DNA from: an uncultured Lachnospiraceae bacterium | Lineage (GTDB): Bacteria; Bacillota; Clostridia; Lachnospirales; Lachnospiraceae | DNA: 12,252 bases | Direction of reading: 5' to 3' | Assembly: GCA_947653315.1 (NCBI GenBank) | Contig: CANTGP010000049.1 | Span: 1-12,252 of the forward strand | Shown here: in pieces, positions 1 to 7,628 of the stretch | Layout: every line of letters starts with the position of its first letter | Numbering within the stretch: the first letter of the stretch is position 1 | Made by a program: the position numbers and the translations under genes | The notes under the pieces: generated by a model | The model's database searches: none | The model's input: the letters and a program-made list of their open reading frames with translations, nothing else | What the model was told of the DNA's origin: nothing

Positions 1-2309
1 CGGGAATCCACGCCGCTGGAAACGGCAAAAGCCACACGGCTTGGCATATTCGCCTTAATCAACCCCGTGATGACATCCACGGAAGGACGCTGTGTTGCGA
101 TGATCAGATGAATGCCCGCCGCCCTCGCAAGCTGTGCCAGACGGCAGATGGATTCCTCCACTTCCCCCGGCGACACCATCATCAGGTCGGCAAGCTCGTC
201 CACGATAATGACAATTTGGGGCATTTTCGCAGGCGCGTCCTCGCCGCGCCCTTTCATTGCTTCTACCGCCTTATTGTATCCCTTTAAGTCACGCACATTA
301 AAATCCGCGAATTTCTTATAACGTTCGGTCATTTCCGCCACACCCCAGTGCAGCGCGGCAGCCGCTTTCTTCGGATCCGTCACCACCGGAATCAGCAGAT
401 GGGGGATGCCGTTATATACGCTCAGCTCCACAACCTTAGGATCCACCATGATTAACTTCACGTCGTCGGGATGGGCTTTATACAAAATACTCATGATTAA
501 CGTATTGATGCACACCGATTTCCCGGAACCCGTGGAACCGGCGATAAGCATATGGGGCATCTTCGCAATATCCGTCACCACCGTCTTGCCGCCGATATCC
601 TTGCCCACCGCAAAGGCCAAATTGGAGGAAAAGTCCTTAAATTCCTTGGAATCCAGCAAATCCCCAAGCATCACGGCGGAAGTCTCCTTATTGGGCACCT
701 CGATTCCCACCGCCGCCTTACCGGGAATGGGCGCTTCAATCCGGATGTCCGTAGCCGCCAGATTCAGCTTAATATCGTCCGCAAGCCCCACAATCTTACT
801 CACCTTCACACCCTGGTCCGGCTGCAGCTCATACCGCGTTACCGTAGGTCCCTGACTGATATCCGTCACGGTCACACGCACCCCGAACGTCGCCAGTGTG
901 GTTTGGAGCTGCATCGCCGTCTGTTTCAGCTTCATGGCGGAATCCCCGTTTCCCTTATTCGGACTCTTTTTCAATAATTTCACGGAGGGGAACACATATT
1001 CCTTTATTTTCTTCGGCACGGGCACGATATCCTGTGCGTTACTGTCATCCCGGCCAGCCGGAACATCCTTTGCGGCAGGCTTTGCCACGGGACGTACCCG
1101 CCGCGTACCCGGCGTCCGTGCGTCCGCTCCTTCTTCCGGGCTTTCCGCGGCATCCGGCGGCGGGAACCCATATCCGTCCGTTCCGGTATCCAAACCGTCC
1201 CATAAATCCGTGCTTTCCGCTTCCGCAGGCACATGTTCCGCTTCCTGCCCGCTACCGCTTCCCGTCTCCTCCTCCTGATGGAACGCGGAAGTAATATGTA
1301 TCCGGTCAAATTCGGGCGGAAGAACGGATTCCCCGCCTGATTCCGTTCTTCTTTCCGCCTTCACTTCCACTTCCCGGATATCGTCTTCCCCTAAATCATT
1401 TAAAATAATCTCATGGATATCATCCCTTACCTCCATGGCGCCCATTGCCGTATCCGTGGACGGTTCCGCTTTTTTGGAAGTTTTCCCGGTCAGCGTGGTA
1501 TCCAGCATGACGCCGGATACTTTCTTATCCATGCGCAGGATTTTTTCGTCTTCCTGCGCTTCTTCCCGCAGTCTGCGCTCCTCCTGCCGCTCCCGCCTTA
1601 ACTGTTCCTGTTCCTCGCGTCTCCTGATTGCCCGTTCCCTGCGGTAATAAGCATCTTCGCGTGTTTTTTCGTATACCCTCTGTCCGCCGCTTTTGACTCC
1701 TTTCATCACGGATTTCTCCGTAATAATCACAAGGCAGATTACCACCAAAACAAGAATCAGCAGCGCCGTTCCCACCATGGAAAGAAAATGGTAAGACAAG
1801 AAAGCCAGCGTTCCGCCTACCAGCCCGCCGCCGCCGCGCTCCACGCTGCACCGTTCAAAAACATCCCTGGCACGGTAGAGGGACTCCCCGTTCCAGCTTC
1901 CCGTAAGCAAATCACAGGTCATCGCCGTAAGGAGGAACAAAAGCACCGCCGCCACCAGCTTGCGCACCGCAATCCGGTTTCCCTTATTCGATATGCCAAA
2001 CGCCACGGCAAGGAAAAACAGGATGGGCGCCGCGTAGGATGTCCATCCCAAAATGCCGAACATCACACCGCTGACCATATCGCCCATCACGCCCACCACG
2101 CCAAAATTACATAAGAACAAAAAAACCGCCAGTGCGAATACACCAATCAGTATTACTTCATTTTTAATCGCAATATCCATCGGCTCGCTCTGTCTGGCAT
2201 TTCTGCCTGCGGCCGTACCCCGGTTCTTTCCGGACGTACTTTTCCCCGACGGACTTTTCCTTCCCGCACCTTTACCGGTATTACTTCTCTTACCCTGTCC
2301 CGATGCCAT
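1..2309 (-). CDS. ftsK: DNA translocase FtsK/SpoIIIE, C-terminus cut off by window edge
   Basis: Membrane-anchored, ATP-driven double-stranded DNA pump that moves chromosome through the closing septum at division or sporulation. About 769 codons are visible. Residues 1-47 are basic and Gly/Ser-rich. Four or five membrane helices lie between about 51 and 196. A highly charged Arg/Glu helix follows (about 210-250), then a long acidic, proline-containing linker to about 430 that includes a PPP at 383-385. The motor follows: Walker A GSTGSGKS at 591-598 and Walker [12 protein letters not shown] with D704-E705. The frame leaves the window in the conserved VSSGVDS segment, so the end of the motor and the DNA-reading gamma domain are not seen. 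The start is fixed by GGGAGG 8 nt upstream. The tepA neighbour matches the order I recall around spoIIIE in Bacillus, which makes SpoIIIE an equally good name. The linker places Walker A later than I recall for Bacillus SpoIIIE. Confidence 0.96.
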   Translation of the reverse strand, partial: MASGQGKRSNTGKGAGRKSPSGKSTSGKNRGTAAGRNARQSEPMDIAIKNEVILIGVFALAVFLFLCNFGVVGVMGDMVSGVMFGILGWTSYAAPILFFLAVAFGISNKGNRIAVRKLVAAVLLFLLTAMTCDLLTGSWNGESLYRARDVFERCSVERGGGGLVGGTLAFLSYHFLSMVGTALLILVLVVICLVIITEKSVMKGVKSGGQRVYEKTREDAYYRRERAIRRREEQEQLRRERQEERRLREEAQEDEKILRMDKKVSGVMLDTTLTGKTSKKAEPSTDTAMGAMEVRDDIHEIILNDLGEDDIREVEVKAERRTESGGESVLPPEFDRIHITSAFHQEEETGSGSGQEAEHVPAEAESTDLWDGLDTGTDGYGFPPPDAAESPEEGADARTPGTRRVRPVAKPAAKDVPAGRDDSNAQDIVPVPKKIKEYVFPSVKLLKKSPNKGNGDSAMKLKQTAMQLQTTLATFGVRVTVTDISQGPTVTRYELQPDQGVKVSKIVGLADDIKLNLAATDIRIEAPIPGKAAVGIEVPNKETSAVMLGDLLDSKEFKDFSSNLAFAVGKDIGGKTVVTDIAKMPHMLIAGSTGSGKSVCINTLIMSILYKAHPDDVKLIMVDPKVVELSVYNGIPHLLIPVVTDPKKAAAALHWGVAEMTERYKKFADFNVRDLKGYNKAVEAMKGRGEDAPAKMPQIVIIVDELADLMMVSPGEVEESICRLAQLARAAGIHLIIATQRPSVDVITGLIKANMPSRVAFAVSSGVDS

Positions 2310-2317
2310 ACAATATG

Positions 2318-2323
2318 CCTCCC
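2318..2323 (-). promoter_or_regulatory. Ribosome-binding site of ftsK
   Basis: On the minus strand this reads GGGAGG, 8 nt before the ATG at 2309. It supports that start, and no better-placed start lies upstream in frame. Confidence 0.85.
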
Positions 2324-2330
2324 AAACTGC

Positions 2331-2346
2331 CGGCGCAGACGCGCCG
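2331..2346 (-). other. G+C-rich hairpin in the ftsK leader
   Basis: CGGCGC and GCGCCG form a perfect 6-bp stem around a 4-nt loop. It lies between the predicted promoter and the ribosome-binding site, 7 nt upstream of GGGAGG. No U-run follows, so it is not an intrinsic terminator. It may affect leader stability or ribosome access; that role is inferred. Confidence 0.5.
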
Positions 2347-2362
2347 CTTACTCAACTCATAT

Positions 2363-2391
2363 AGTATAGCATCTAAAAAGCTAATTGTCAC
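2363..2391 (-). promoter_or_regulatory. Probable sigma-A promoter of ftsK
   Basis: The minus strand carries GTGACA (2391-2386, five of six to TTGACA), a 17-bp spacer, then TATACT (2368-2363, five of six to TATAAT) preceded by TGC, an extended -10. The -35 box overlaps the last codons and stop of tepA. The predicted transcription start is near 2356, giving a leader of about 47 nt. ftsK could therefore be transcribed on its own as well as by read-through from tepA. Confidence 0.7.
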
Positions 2392-3121
2392 CAATCATTT
2401 CATGAAGATGCTCCAATGCCTCCCGGATTCCACCCACATCGTTAATAATCCCCTCGTTTACCGCTTCCTGTCCCACCAGTATGGTGCCGACGTCCTTCGT
2501 CAGTACGCCCGTTTCCATCATCAGTTCTTCCAGCCTGGACTTACTTATTCCGCAATGACTGCATACGAATCCGGTAATCCGGTTCTGTATCTGCTTAAAA
2601 TAGTCAAAAGTCTGCGGTACCCCGATGACCATGCCGTTCATCCGCACCGGATGGATGACCATGGTGCCGGTGGGAACGATGTAAGAATAATCCGTACTCG
2701 TGGCAATGGGTACGCCGATGGAATGGCTCCCGCCCAATACCAGGGACACCGTGGGCTTGCTTAAGGAAGCAATCATTTCCGCAATGGCAAGCCCCGCTTC
2801 CACGTCGCCCCCCATGGTGTTTAACAGGATCAGTACGCCGTCAACGTCGCTGCTGTCTTCTATGGCGGCAAGCTCCGGCAGGACATGTTCGTATTTCGTC
2901 GTCTTGGAAGTACCGTTTAAGTTGTCATGCCCCTCCACTTCCCCGATAATCGTAATCAGGTGGATTTTATGCTTCCGGTCATTCTTGTCCAACGTTACCT
3001 GTCCGGTTTTTTCAATCCTCTCGTCGCGCTGCTTTTCCGCATCCGACTTTTTTCCGGTATCCTTTTCCTTCGTTTCCCCGGCTTCCCCGTTTTTCGTGCT
3101 TTTCGTTTTCTGGTTTCCCAT
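2381..3121 (-). CDS. tepA: TepA-type ClpP-family serine protease
   Basis: A 246-residue member of the ClpP/crotonase-fold proteases closest to Bacillus TepA (YmfB), reported as a translocation-enhancing protein. The first 50 residues are a charged Lys/Glu-rich, probably disordered cytoplasmic segment. The protease fold follows from about residue 52. A Ser-His-Asp triad fits S134 in GGSHSIG (130-136), H157 in MVIHPV and D210 in LTKDVG. The TMGGDVEAG stretch (102-110) matches the Gly-rich oxyanion region of ClpP. There is no signal peptide or membrane helix. GGGAG 5 nt upstream supports the start. It lies 71 nt upstream of ftsK, an order I recall from Bacillus, where a small ylzJ gene intervenes; none is seen here. 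The natural substrate and any partner ATPase are unknown. Family assignment is firm, the role less so. Confidence 0.9.
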   Translation of the reverse strand: MGNQKTKSTKNGEAGETKEKDTGKKSDAEKQRDERIEKTGQVTLDKNDRKHKIHLITIIGEVEGHDNLNGTSKTTKYEHVLPELAAIEDSSDVDGVLILLNTMGGDVEAGLAIAEMIASLSKPTVSLVLGGSHSIGVPIATSTDYSYIVPTGTMVIHPVRMNGMVIGVPQTFDYFKQIQNRITGFVCSHCGISKSRLEELMMETGVLTKDVGTILVGQEAVNEGIINDVGGIREALEHLHEMIGDN

Positions 3122-3293
3122 GCTGACTCCCTTCTTCCTCCGCCCTGCTACTGTTTTACCTGTAATGTCTGCAAGGCCATTTCCGGAATTTTCCTGACAG
3201 ATTCTTTCCGTTTACATACTTTTTACATCCTTTGCATATTTTATCTGCCTATTTAGTTTGCATGGTAATCCGTATTTTATCCCGGCACCGCCA
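3122..3293. other. Intergenic region upstream of tepA
   Basis: Apart from the tepA ribosome-binding site (GGGAG at 3127-3131), this A+T-rich stretch shows no gene. tepA lies behind a strong terminator and should need its own promoter here, but I found no convincing TTGACA/TATAAT pair. There are only weak TAAAAT-like boxes without a matching -35, and a short repeat of GTAAAAAGTATGTAAAC type. A non-sigma-A promoter is possible but not shown. Confidence 0.4.
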
Positions 3294-3337
3294 AAAAAAT
3301 AAAGTTTTTGCATTTTCATGCAAAAACTTTATTTTTT
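3294..3337 (-). terminator. Intrinsic terminator after the chemoreceptor gene
   Basis: Perfect 20-bp inverted repeat (3294-3313 with 3318-3337) around a 4-nt loop. On the minus strand the 3' arm ends in a run of T residues (TATTTTTTT), giving a hairpin plus U-tract about 80 nt past the chemoreceptor stop. The other strand also ends in a T-run, so the element could act in both directions, although no plus-strand gene approaches it. Confidence 0.85.
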
Positions 3338-3387
3338 CGACGGAAAATACGGAAGAAAAACATCCCTCCGCACTCCCCGGCACAACT

Positions 3388-3427
3388 CCATACGGCACCG
3401 GTCAAAACCGGAATCCGTCACGTATGG
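3388..3427 (-). repeat. Nested inverted repeat spanning the chemoreceptor stop codon
   Basis: CCATACG (3388-3394) pairs with CGTATGG (3421-3427). Inside it CCGGT (3398-3402) pairs with ACCGG (3407-3411) around a 4-nt loop. The outer arm covers the last codons of the chemoreceptor and the TGA lies in the internal loop. No T-run follows, so this is not a terminator on its own. It may protect the mRNA 3' end together with the hairpin at 3294-3337. Confidence 0.5.
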
Positions 3428-5889
3428 AAGAAACTCAAATCATGATTCAGTTTATCGGACACTTCCCCTAACTGCTTCGCCGTATCCACCAAATGGGTAA
3501 TGGTGGCATTCAGCTCCGTCATGGATGCCGTGGTTTCCTCCGCGGCAGCCGCATTCTGCTCCGAAATATCCGCCAGGTTCATAAATACCTGTTCCACCTT
3601 CTTACATGCCCCGTCGCAGATATTGGTCTTTGTCCTGATATTCATGGTTTCCCTTGAAGAATCCCCGATTCCCTGCTCCAATTCCCCAAAACGCTTCTTT
3701 GTCTGGTCCAGTTTCTCCCTTTGGTTTTCCACGGTTTTGGATACCTTATCCACGATATCCACGGTCAACTGTGCCTCCGTCGCCAGCGTTCCGATGATCT
3801 TTTTAATGATATCCGCCGAAGAACTGGACTGTTCCGCCAGCTTTTGTATTTCCGCCGCAACCACGGCAAACCCCTTGCCGGCTTCCCCTGCCCGCGCCGC
3901 TTCGATGCTGGCATTTAAGGATAACAGGTTCGTCTGGCTTGCAATGGAAGTAATCAGCTCCGTGGCTTCCCGAATCTGCTGCACGGACTCATTCGTGGTA
4001 TGTATCTGCTGGGAAACCTGGGAAAATGCCTCTACCGTCTGTTCATTGGCGGTATTCAGTTCTTCCATAAAAGCGGAAGACTCCCGGCTCACCTTCTGCA
4101 TTTGCTCGGAAAGGACCTGCAGATGCCCGACATTTTCCACGATTTCCACAAACGCGCTGCTCATTTCCGCAATCTGTCCGGTAGCGCCCTCGATTTCCCC
4201 GGCCTGCACGCCGGCGTCCTTGGAAATCGCCTCCACGGCAATCCCGATTTCACCGGATGTCACGCCGCTGCTCTGCGCCATACCTCCCAAAGCCACACCC
4301 GATTCCTTCAACGTTTCCGCCGTATACTGTGTGGAATGGATGATTTCCGTCAGACGCTCCAAAAACTGGTTTAAGTATTTTCCGAAAGAAGAAAACTCAT
4401 CCTTCCCTTTATCCGAAGCCCGTACCGACAAATCGCCCTGCGTCACTTTCGTTAATGTATCCCGGAAGCGGCGCATGCTGCCGTCCATACTCCTGCCGAT
4501 AATCCAGGTGATAACCACCATGACAAAAGCGCTTACCGCCAAAACGGCCAAAATCAGCATCCACAGCATCCCCCGGCTTTTTTCGGTATTTTCCTCCACC
4601 AAACTGCGGATTGCCGTAGTGGTATCCGTAAGGGCTTCGAATAAGCGGATATTTTCCGCCTTTAACTCCAGCACGGTTTTGTCCGCCGCATTCATCTTTT
4701 CAAATGCCGCCTTCTTCTTTTGCAGGCTGGCATTCGTTTCCTCCTTCTGTGCCCCGTCGCTGACATAAACGCCGAGATTGTCTTCCATTTCCTGCAGCAA
4801 TGCGTTTATGGCAGCTTCTTCCTCCGACACATCCCTGCCTTCCACCACATGCTTCCCATAAGATTCCACGGCTGTATCCAGCCTGTCCAAAGCATCCCGG
4901 AACCCGTATTTATCGGAATAGGCAAAACCAAACTGCAGTTGTTCCAAATCGGTAATTTCCAAATATACGTCAAAGGATACCCTCCGGTAGTCCTGTGTCG
5001 GCATGACGGCCACCGGAATATAAATGTTTGCTTCTTCCCAGCTCGCATTCTCCGGCGTAAAAGCGCTGTCCACCACAATACTGGCCATACCGCCCAAATT
5101 TCCCGTTTCATAACCCGCCAGGGCATTGCCGCCCGACGAGGATAAGTCCTCTTTGGTAACCGCATCCAAATTCACGGTGATTCCGTCGCCGGAAGAATTG
5201 TAAAAAAGAATGTTGTTCAGGTACAGCTTCCCCCGGTAAGGAACCCCCGTACCGCCAATCCGGATAATGAACAGGTTTCTTTTCCCCGCTTCCGGCATAT
5301 TGTCCTCATAATGGAACTTTAAATAACTCCTCCCGTCCACTTCCACTTCTTCCGCGCCGACATCCGCGTCCATCCACCTTCCGTCCACCCACGAACGGTC
5401 GTCTGCAATCGCCTGGAACTGTCCGGCAAGCGTTTCCGACACATCCAAGTACTCCGCATATGCCCCGGTATCCCCGGCATATCCCCTCTCGCTGCCTGCT
5501 GCCCTAATCTGTTCGTAATTCTCCCTGCACTGCTCCAGGATAAGTCCCATATCTTCCATTTCCGCCTGAAAACTTCCGCCGGAAGACTTCTTTGCCGCCT
5601 CTAAACACGCCTGCATTTTCCCTAAATTGGATACGATATTTCCCAAATAAGAATCATCCAGAAAATAGAGGTAAGAAGTATCCAGGCTTTGGTTCTCCGA
5701 CTGGTATACGTTAATCAGGTTAATTTCTTTCAATACTTCGTTATTTCGACTGTTGCTGTCCAGTGAGGATATTCCCACATATCCCAAAATCACCGATGAT
5801 GCGATTGCCACGCTTCCCATCAGTAGGATTTTACCCCTTATGCTCTGCAATCCCCTGCCGCCTTCTTCCCTTCCCTTTTTCCCGTTCAT
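3418..5889 (-). CDS. Methyl-accepting chemotaxis protein with large ectodomain
   Basis: Transmembrane chemoreceptor of 823 residues that would pass ligand signals to CheA/CheW and flagellar or twitching output. It has TM1 (about 20-39), an extracellular domain of about 400 residues, TM2 (about 440-464), a HAMP linker (about 464-516) and a cytoplasmic signalling coiled coil. The coiled coil includes the near-invariant hairpin tip with [20 protein letters not shown] (about 652-671) and a C-terminal methylation helix. No NWETF-type CheR tether is present. The ectodomain starts and ends helical and has a beta-rich core (about 180-330) with RGKLYLNNI and VSFDVYLEI stretches reminiscent of carbohydrate-binding jelly rolls. 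An ATG at 5895 gives two more residues, but the GGAGG would sit 1 nt from it and 7 nt from 5889, so 5889 is preferred. It has its own promoter and terminator. The ligand is unknown. Confidence 0.94.
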   Translation of the reverse strand: MNGKKGREEGGRGLQSIRGKILLMGSVAIASSVILGYVGISSLDSNSRNNEVLKEINLINVYQSENQSLDTSYLYFLDDSYLGNIVSNLGKMQACLEAAKKSSGGSFQAEMEDMGLILEQCRENYEQIRAAGSERGYAGDTGAYAEYLDVSETLAGQFQAIADDRSWVDGRWMDADVGAEEVEVDGRSYLKFHYEDNMPEAGKRNLFIIRIGGTGVPYRGKLYLNNILFYNSSGDGITVNLDAVTKEDLSSSGGNALAGYETGNLGGMASIVVDSAFTPENASWEEANIYIPVAVMPTQDYRRVSFDVYLEITDLEQLQFGFAYSDKYGFRDALDRLDTAVESYGKHVVEGRDVSEEEAAINALLQEMEDNLGVYVSDGAQKEETNASLQKKKAAFEKMNAADKTVLELKAENIRLFEALTDTTTAIRSLVEENTEKSRGMLWMLILAVLAVSAFVMVVITWIIGRSMDGSMRRFRDTLTKVTQGDLSVRASDKGKDEFSSFGKYLNQFLERLTEIIHSTQYTAETLKESGVALGGMAQSSGVTSGEIGIAVEAISKDAGVQAGEIEGATGQIAEMSSAFVEIVENVGHLQVLSEQMQKVSRESSAFMEELNTANEQTVEAFSQVSQQIHTTNESVQQIREATELITSIASQTNLLSLNASIEAARAGEAGKGFAVVAAEIQKLAEQSSSSADIIKKIIGTLATEAQLTVDIVDKVSKTVENQREKLDQTKKRFGELEQGIGDSSRETMNIRTKTNICDGACKKVEQVFMNLADISEQNAAAAEETTASMTELNATITHLVDTAKQLGEVSDKLNHDLSFFHT

Positions 5890-5895
5890 TTGCAT

Positions 5896-5901
5896 ACCTC
5901 C
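5896..5901 (-). promoter_or_regulatory. Ribosome-binding site deciding the chemoreceptor start
   Basis: Minus strand GGAGGT. GGAGG is 7 nt from the ATG at 5889 but only 1 nt from the ATG at 5895, so the inner ATG is the likely start. Confidence 0.8.
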
Positions 5902-5934
5902 GTAACTAAGTTTATACCCTCTCTATGCCTTTCC

Positions 5935-5963
5935 ATTATATATCCATACCATTTATATATCAA
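5935..5963 (-). promoter_or_regulatory. Consensus-like sigma-A promoter of the chemoreceptor
   Basis: Minus strand TTGATA (5963-5958, five of six to TTGACA), a 17-bp spacer and a perfect TATAAT (5940-5935). The -35 box lies within the final codons of the upstream membrane-protein gene, whose TAA (5955-5953) falls in the spacer. The predicted transcription start is near 5928, giving a leader of about 39 nt. No sigma-28 motility-type pattern (TAAA/GCCGATAA) was seen here. Confidence 0.8.
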
Positions 5964-7584
5964 AATCATCATCCTCCGCAACGGAAACATCAAATTCCAT
6001 CTCCGCCCCTTCCACTTCTTTCGCATAGGTCATTTCCCGTTTCACATGCTTTTTGGGCAAAGGCAGGGGATTTTCAATCAATTTCACTTTAGGCTTATCC
6101 TCCGCGGAATCCCCCTTAGGTTCGTCAGAAACGGCTTCAGCCCTGTCAGGGGCAGAGGAAACCCTGTCAGGAGCAGATTCGGTCCCGCTAGGAACAGGGG
6201 CCGTCCCTGCAGATTCCCCCGTCCCCATGGAACAGATTCCGATGCCTGCCAATATCCCCCATATCATCGTCCGCAGCATCCCGTATTCCATGCCGCCGAT
6301 ACCAAAAACAGGAAATACATACAACAGCAAAAGAAGCGTAACCCAAACATCCTGCTTCTGTCCCTTTCTGCCCCAAAATCCGGCAACGGCAAAAGCGGCA
6401 CACAGACAAACCAAAGGCATGAAAGCCTGTTCGGTCAGATAAGACCAAATACCTGCTGCGGAAGGTACGGAAAGACCCCCGAACGCCGCACGGTACCAGG
6501 CGGAAAACGTCCCTGCATATGTCTGCCCTGCCGTCCTTGCCATAGCCCCGCACACCCAAAGGAGCGCCAAAAACGAAAGCAGGGACGACACCAGGTAACA
6601 CGCGGTGCGCAAAACGGCGCGCTTCCTTCCTTCCGCCGTCCCCTCTCCCTCCGACACGGCATCCTTCTTCAAAGTCCGCAGGGAGAAAAACAAAACCGGA
6701 AGGAAAAGCAGCCATCCCGCCGGGTCCAGCCATCCCGCAAATCCGGTATACAGCCCGCAAAACGCCGGAAACAGATATGCTTTCCCTCCGGCAGTCCCTT
6801 TTTGTGTCCCCCGCACATACTGTCCGCACCAAAACAGCCCAAGGGAAAAGAAAAGGCCGAAAAGAGGTTCCGGCGTCAGGGAAAACATCCCCGCATAATA
6901 TCCCGGCGTAAATGCCAAAGCCGCCAGCGCACAAAACGCCTCCCCCCGGCCCGTAAGCCGTTTTACCGCCGCATAAAAAAAGGGCAGGCCCACCACCTGT
7001 AAAACCATCTGCAGCGCAATCCCCGCCGTTACCTTATTCCCGGAAAAGGACAGCACGAAAGACAAAAGCACGGTATAAAAATAAGAAGCGCCGTGGGCAT
7101 TCCAAGGCACACCGCCTCCCTCTTTTACCAACGCCGCCTCATAAAAAGCGCCTCCCCCGTTTACGGAAACGCCGTCCGACCATGCACCGTCCATGGAAAA
7201 AAACAAACAGAGACGCAGGCAAAACGCCGCCCCGCATAAAACAATCACTGCAGGATATTCCAAACGCCCTGACAAAAGCCCGTTTCCGGCTTTTCTTTTA
7301 GGGGATACCTTCTTCCCGTTTTTCTTTTCCATAGATTTATTTTTGTAAAAACGTATAATCAGGCGTCCCGCAAACCATATGCCCACCGCTGCCAAAAGCC
7401 CCGCCGCCGCCGCGGCAAGATATCCGCCGGATTTTCCTGCCTGCCCCGCCGGCCGCCAAACCCCTGCGGCAATACAGCTTCCCACAAGCAGTGTGTATAA
7501 AACCCATAACGGATAACTCAGCCATCTCTTTCTTCCGCCTTCCGCTCCCTCGCATTCCATACCTTGTTTCCTGCCCTGTTCCAT
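5953..7584 (-). CDS. PMT/GT39-like multi-pass membrane protein with acidic tail
   Basis: A 543-residue polytopic protein with about 12 hydrophobic segments (first near 22-43, last near 434-452). A loop after the third helix reads GGAFYEAALVKEGGGVP and HGASYFYTVLL, and TPEPLFGLFF (about 237-246) follows later. This layout resembles protein-mannosyltransferase-like (GT39/GT-C) enzymes, which move sugars from lipid carriers outside the membrane. The acidic catalytic motif is not clearly intact, so enzyme activity is only inferred. After the last helix comes a Pro/Ala/Glu-rich tail of about 90 residues. It carries a degenerate 7-residue repeat, then IENPLPLPKKHVKREM and a terminal EDDDFDI. I recall this tail type in related Lachnospiraceae proteins but cannot confirm it. 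It starts 44 nt after metY. Two in-frame ATGs (7584 and 7560) each follow a near-identical AGGA-bearing leader, so the true start is ambiguous. Confidence 0.8.
   Translation of the reverse strand: MEQGRKQGMECEGAEGGRKRWLSYPLWVLYTLLVGSCIAAGVWRPAGQAGKSGGYLAAAAAGLLAAVGIWFAGRLIIRFYKNKSMEKKNGKKVSPKRKAGNGLLSGRLEYPAVIVLCGAAFCLRLCLFFSMDGAWSDGVSVNGGGAFYEAALVKEGGGVPWNAHGASYFYTVLLSFVLSFSGNKVTAGIALQMVLQVVGLPFFYAAVKRLTGRGEAFCALAALAFTPGYYAGMFSLTPEPLFGLFFSLGLFWCGQYVRGTQKGTAGGKAYLFPAFCGLYTGFAGWLDPAGWLLFLPVLFFSLRTLKKDAVSEGEGTAEGRKRAVLRTACYLVSSLLSFLALLWVCGAMARTAGQTYAGTFSAWYRAAFGGLSVPSAAGIWSYLTEQAFMPLVCLCAAFAVAGFWGRKGQKQDVWVTLLLLLYVFPVFGIGGMEYGMLRTMIWGILAGIGICSMGTGESAGTAPVPSGTESAPDRVSSAPDRAEAVSDEPKGDSAEDKPKVKLIENPLPLPKKHVKREMTYAKEVEGAEMEFDVSVAEDDDFDI
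6120..6203 (-). repeat. Degenerate 21-bp tandem repeat in the tail-coding region
   Basis: About four units of 21 bp. The two best (6141-6161 and 6162-6182) both begin CCCTGTCAGG on the plus strand; the flanking units are eroded. They encode seven-residue repeats (SAPDRVS, SAPDRAE, AVSDEPK and a weaker copy) in the cytoplasmic tail of the membrane protein. Confidence 0.6.
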
Positions 7585-7596
7585 ACCGTGTTTCCT
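7555..7596 (-). repeat. Direct repeat duplicating a translation start region
   Basis: 18-bp copies at 7555-7572 and 7579-7596 differ at one base, with a 24-bp period. Each includes an AGGA Shine-Dalgarno-like motif 8 nt before an ATG. The two ATGs (7584 and 7560) are in the same frame, eight codons apart. Confidence 0.75.
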
Positions 7597-7628
7597 ATCC
7601 TATTCATTCCATCGGTCCACTCCACCGG

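Noticed and set aside
3142..3293. Sporulation-type (sigma F/G or E) promoter for tepA
   Set aside because: Some GTATG- and GGAAAA-like pieces occur but spacing does not fit any consensus well enough to call.
3500..4768. Plus-strand open frame of 422 codons
   Set aside because: It is antisense to the chemoreceptor's conserved HAMP and signalling region, has no recognisable domain and is Ser/Ile-rich as expected for the reverse frame of that gene.
5890..7002. Plus-strand open frame of 370 codons
   Set aside because: It is antisense to the PMT-like membrane protein, very rich in Arg/Pro and lacks known motifs; the minus-strand frame shows coherent membrane helices.
7585..7628. Separate promoter or riboswitch for the PMT-like gene
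   Set aside because: The 44-nt gap has no -35/-10 pair and is too short for a known riboswitch; co-transcription with metY is simpler.
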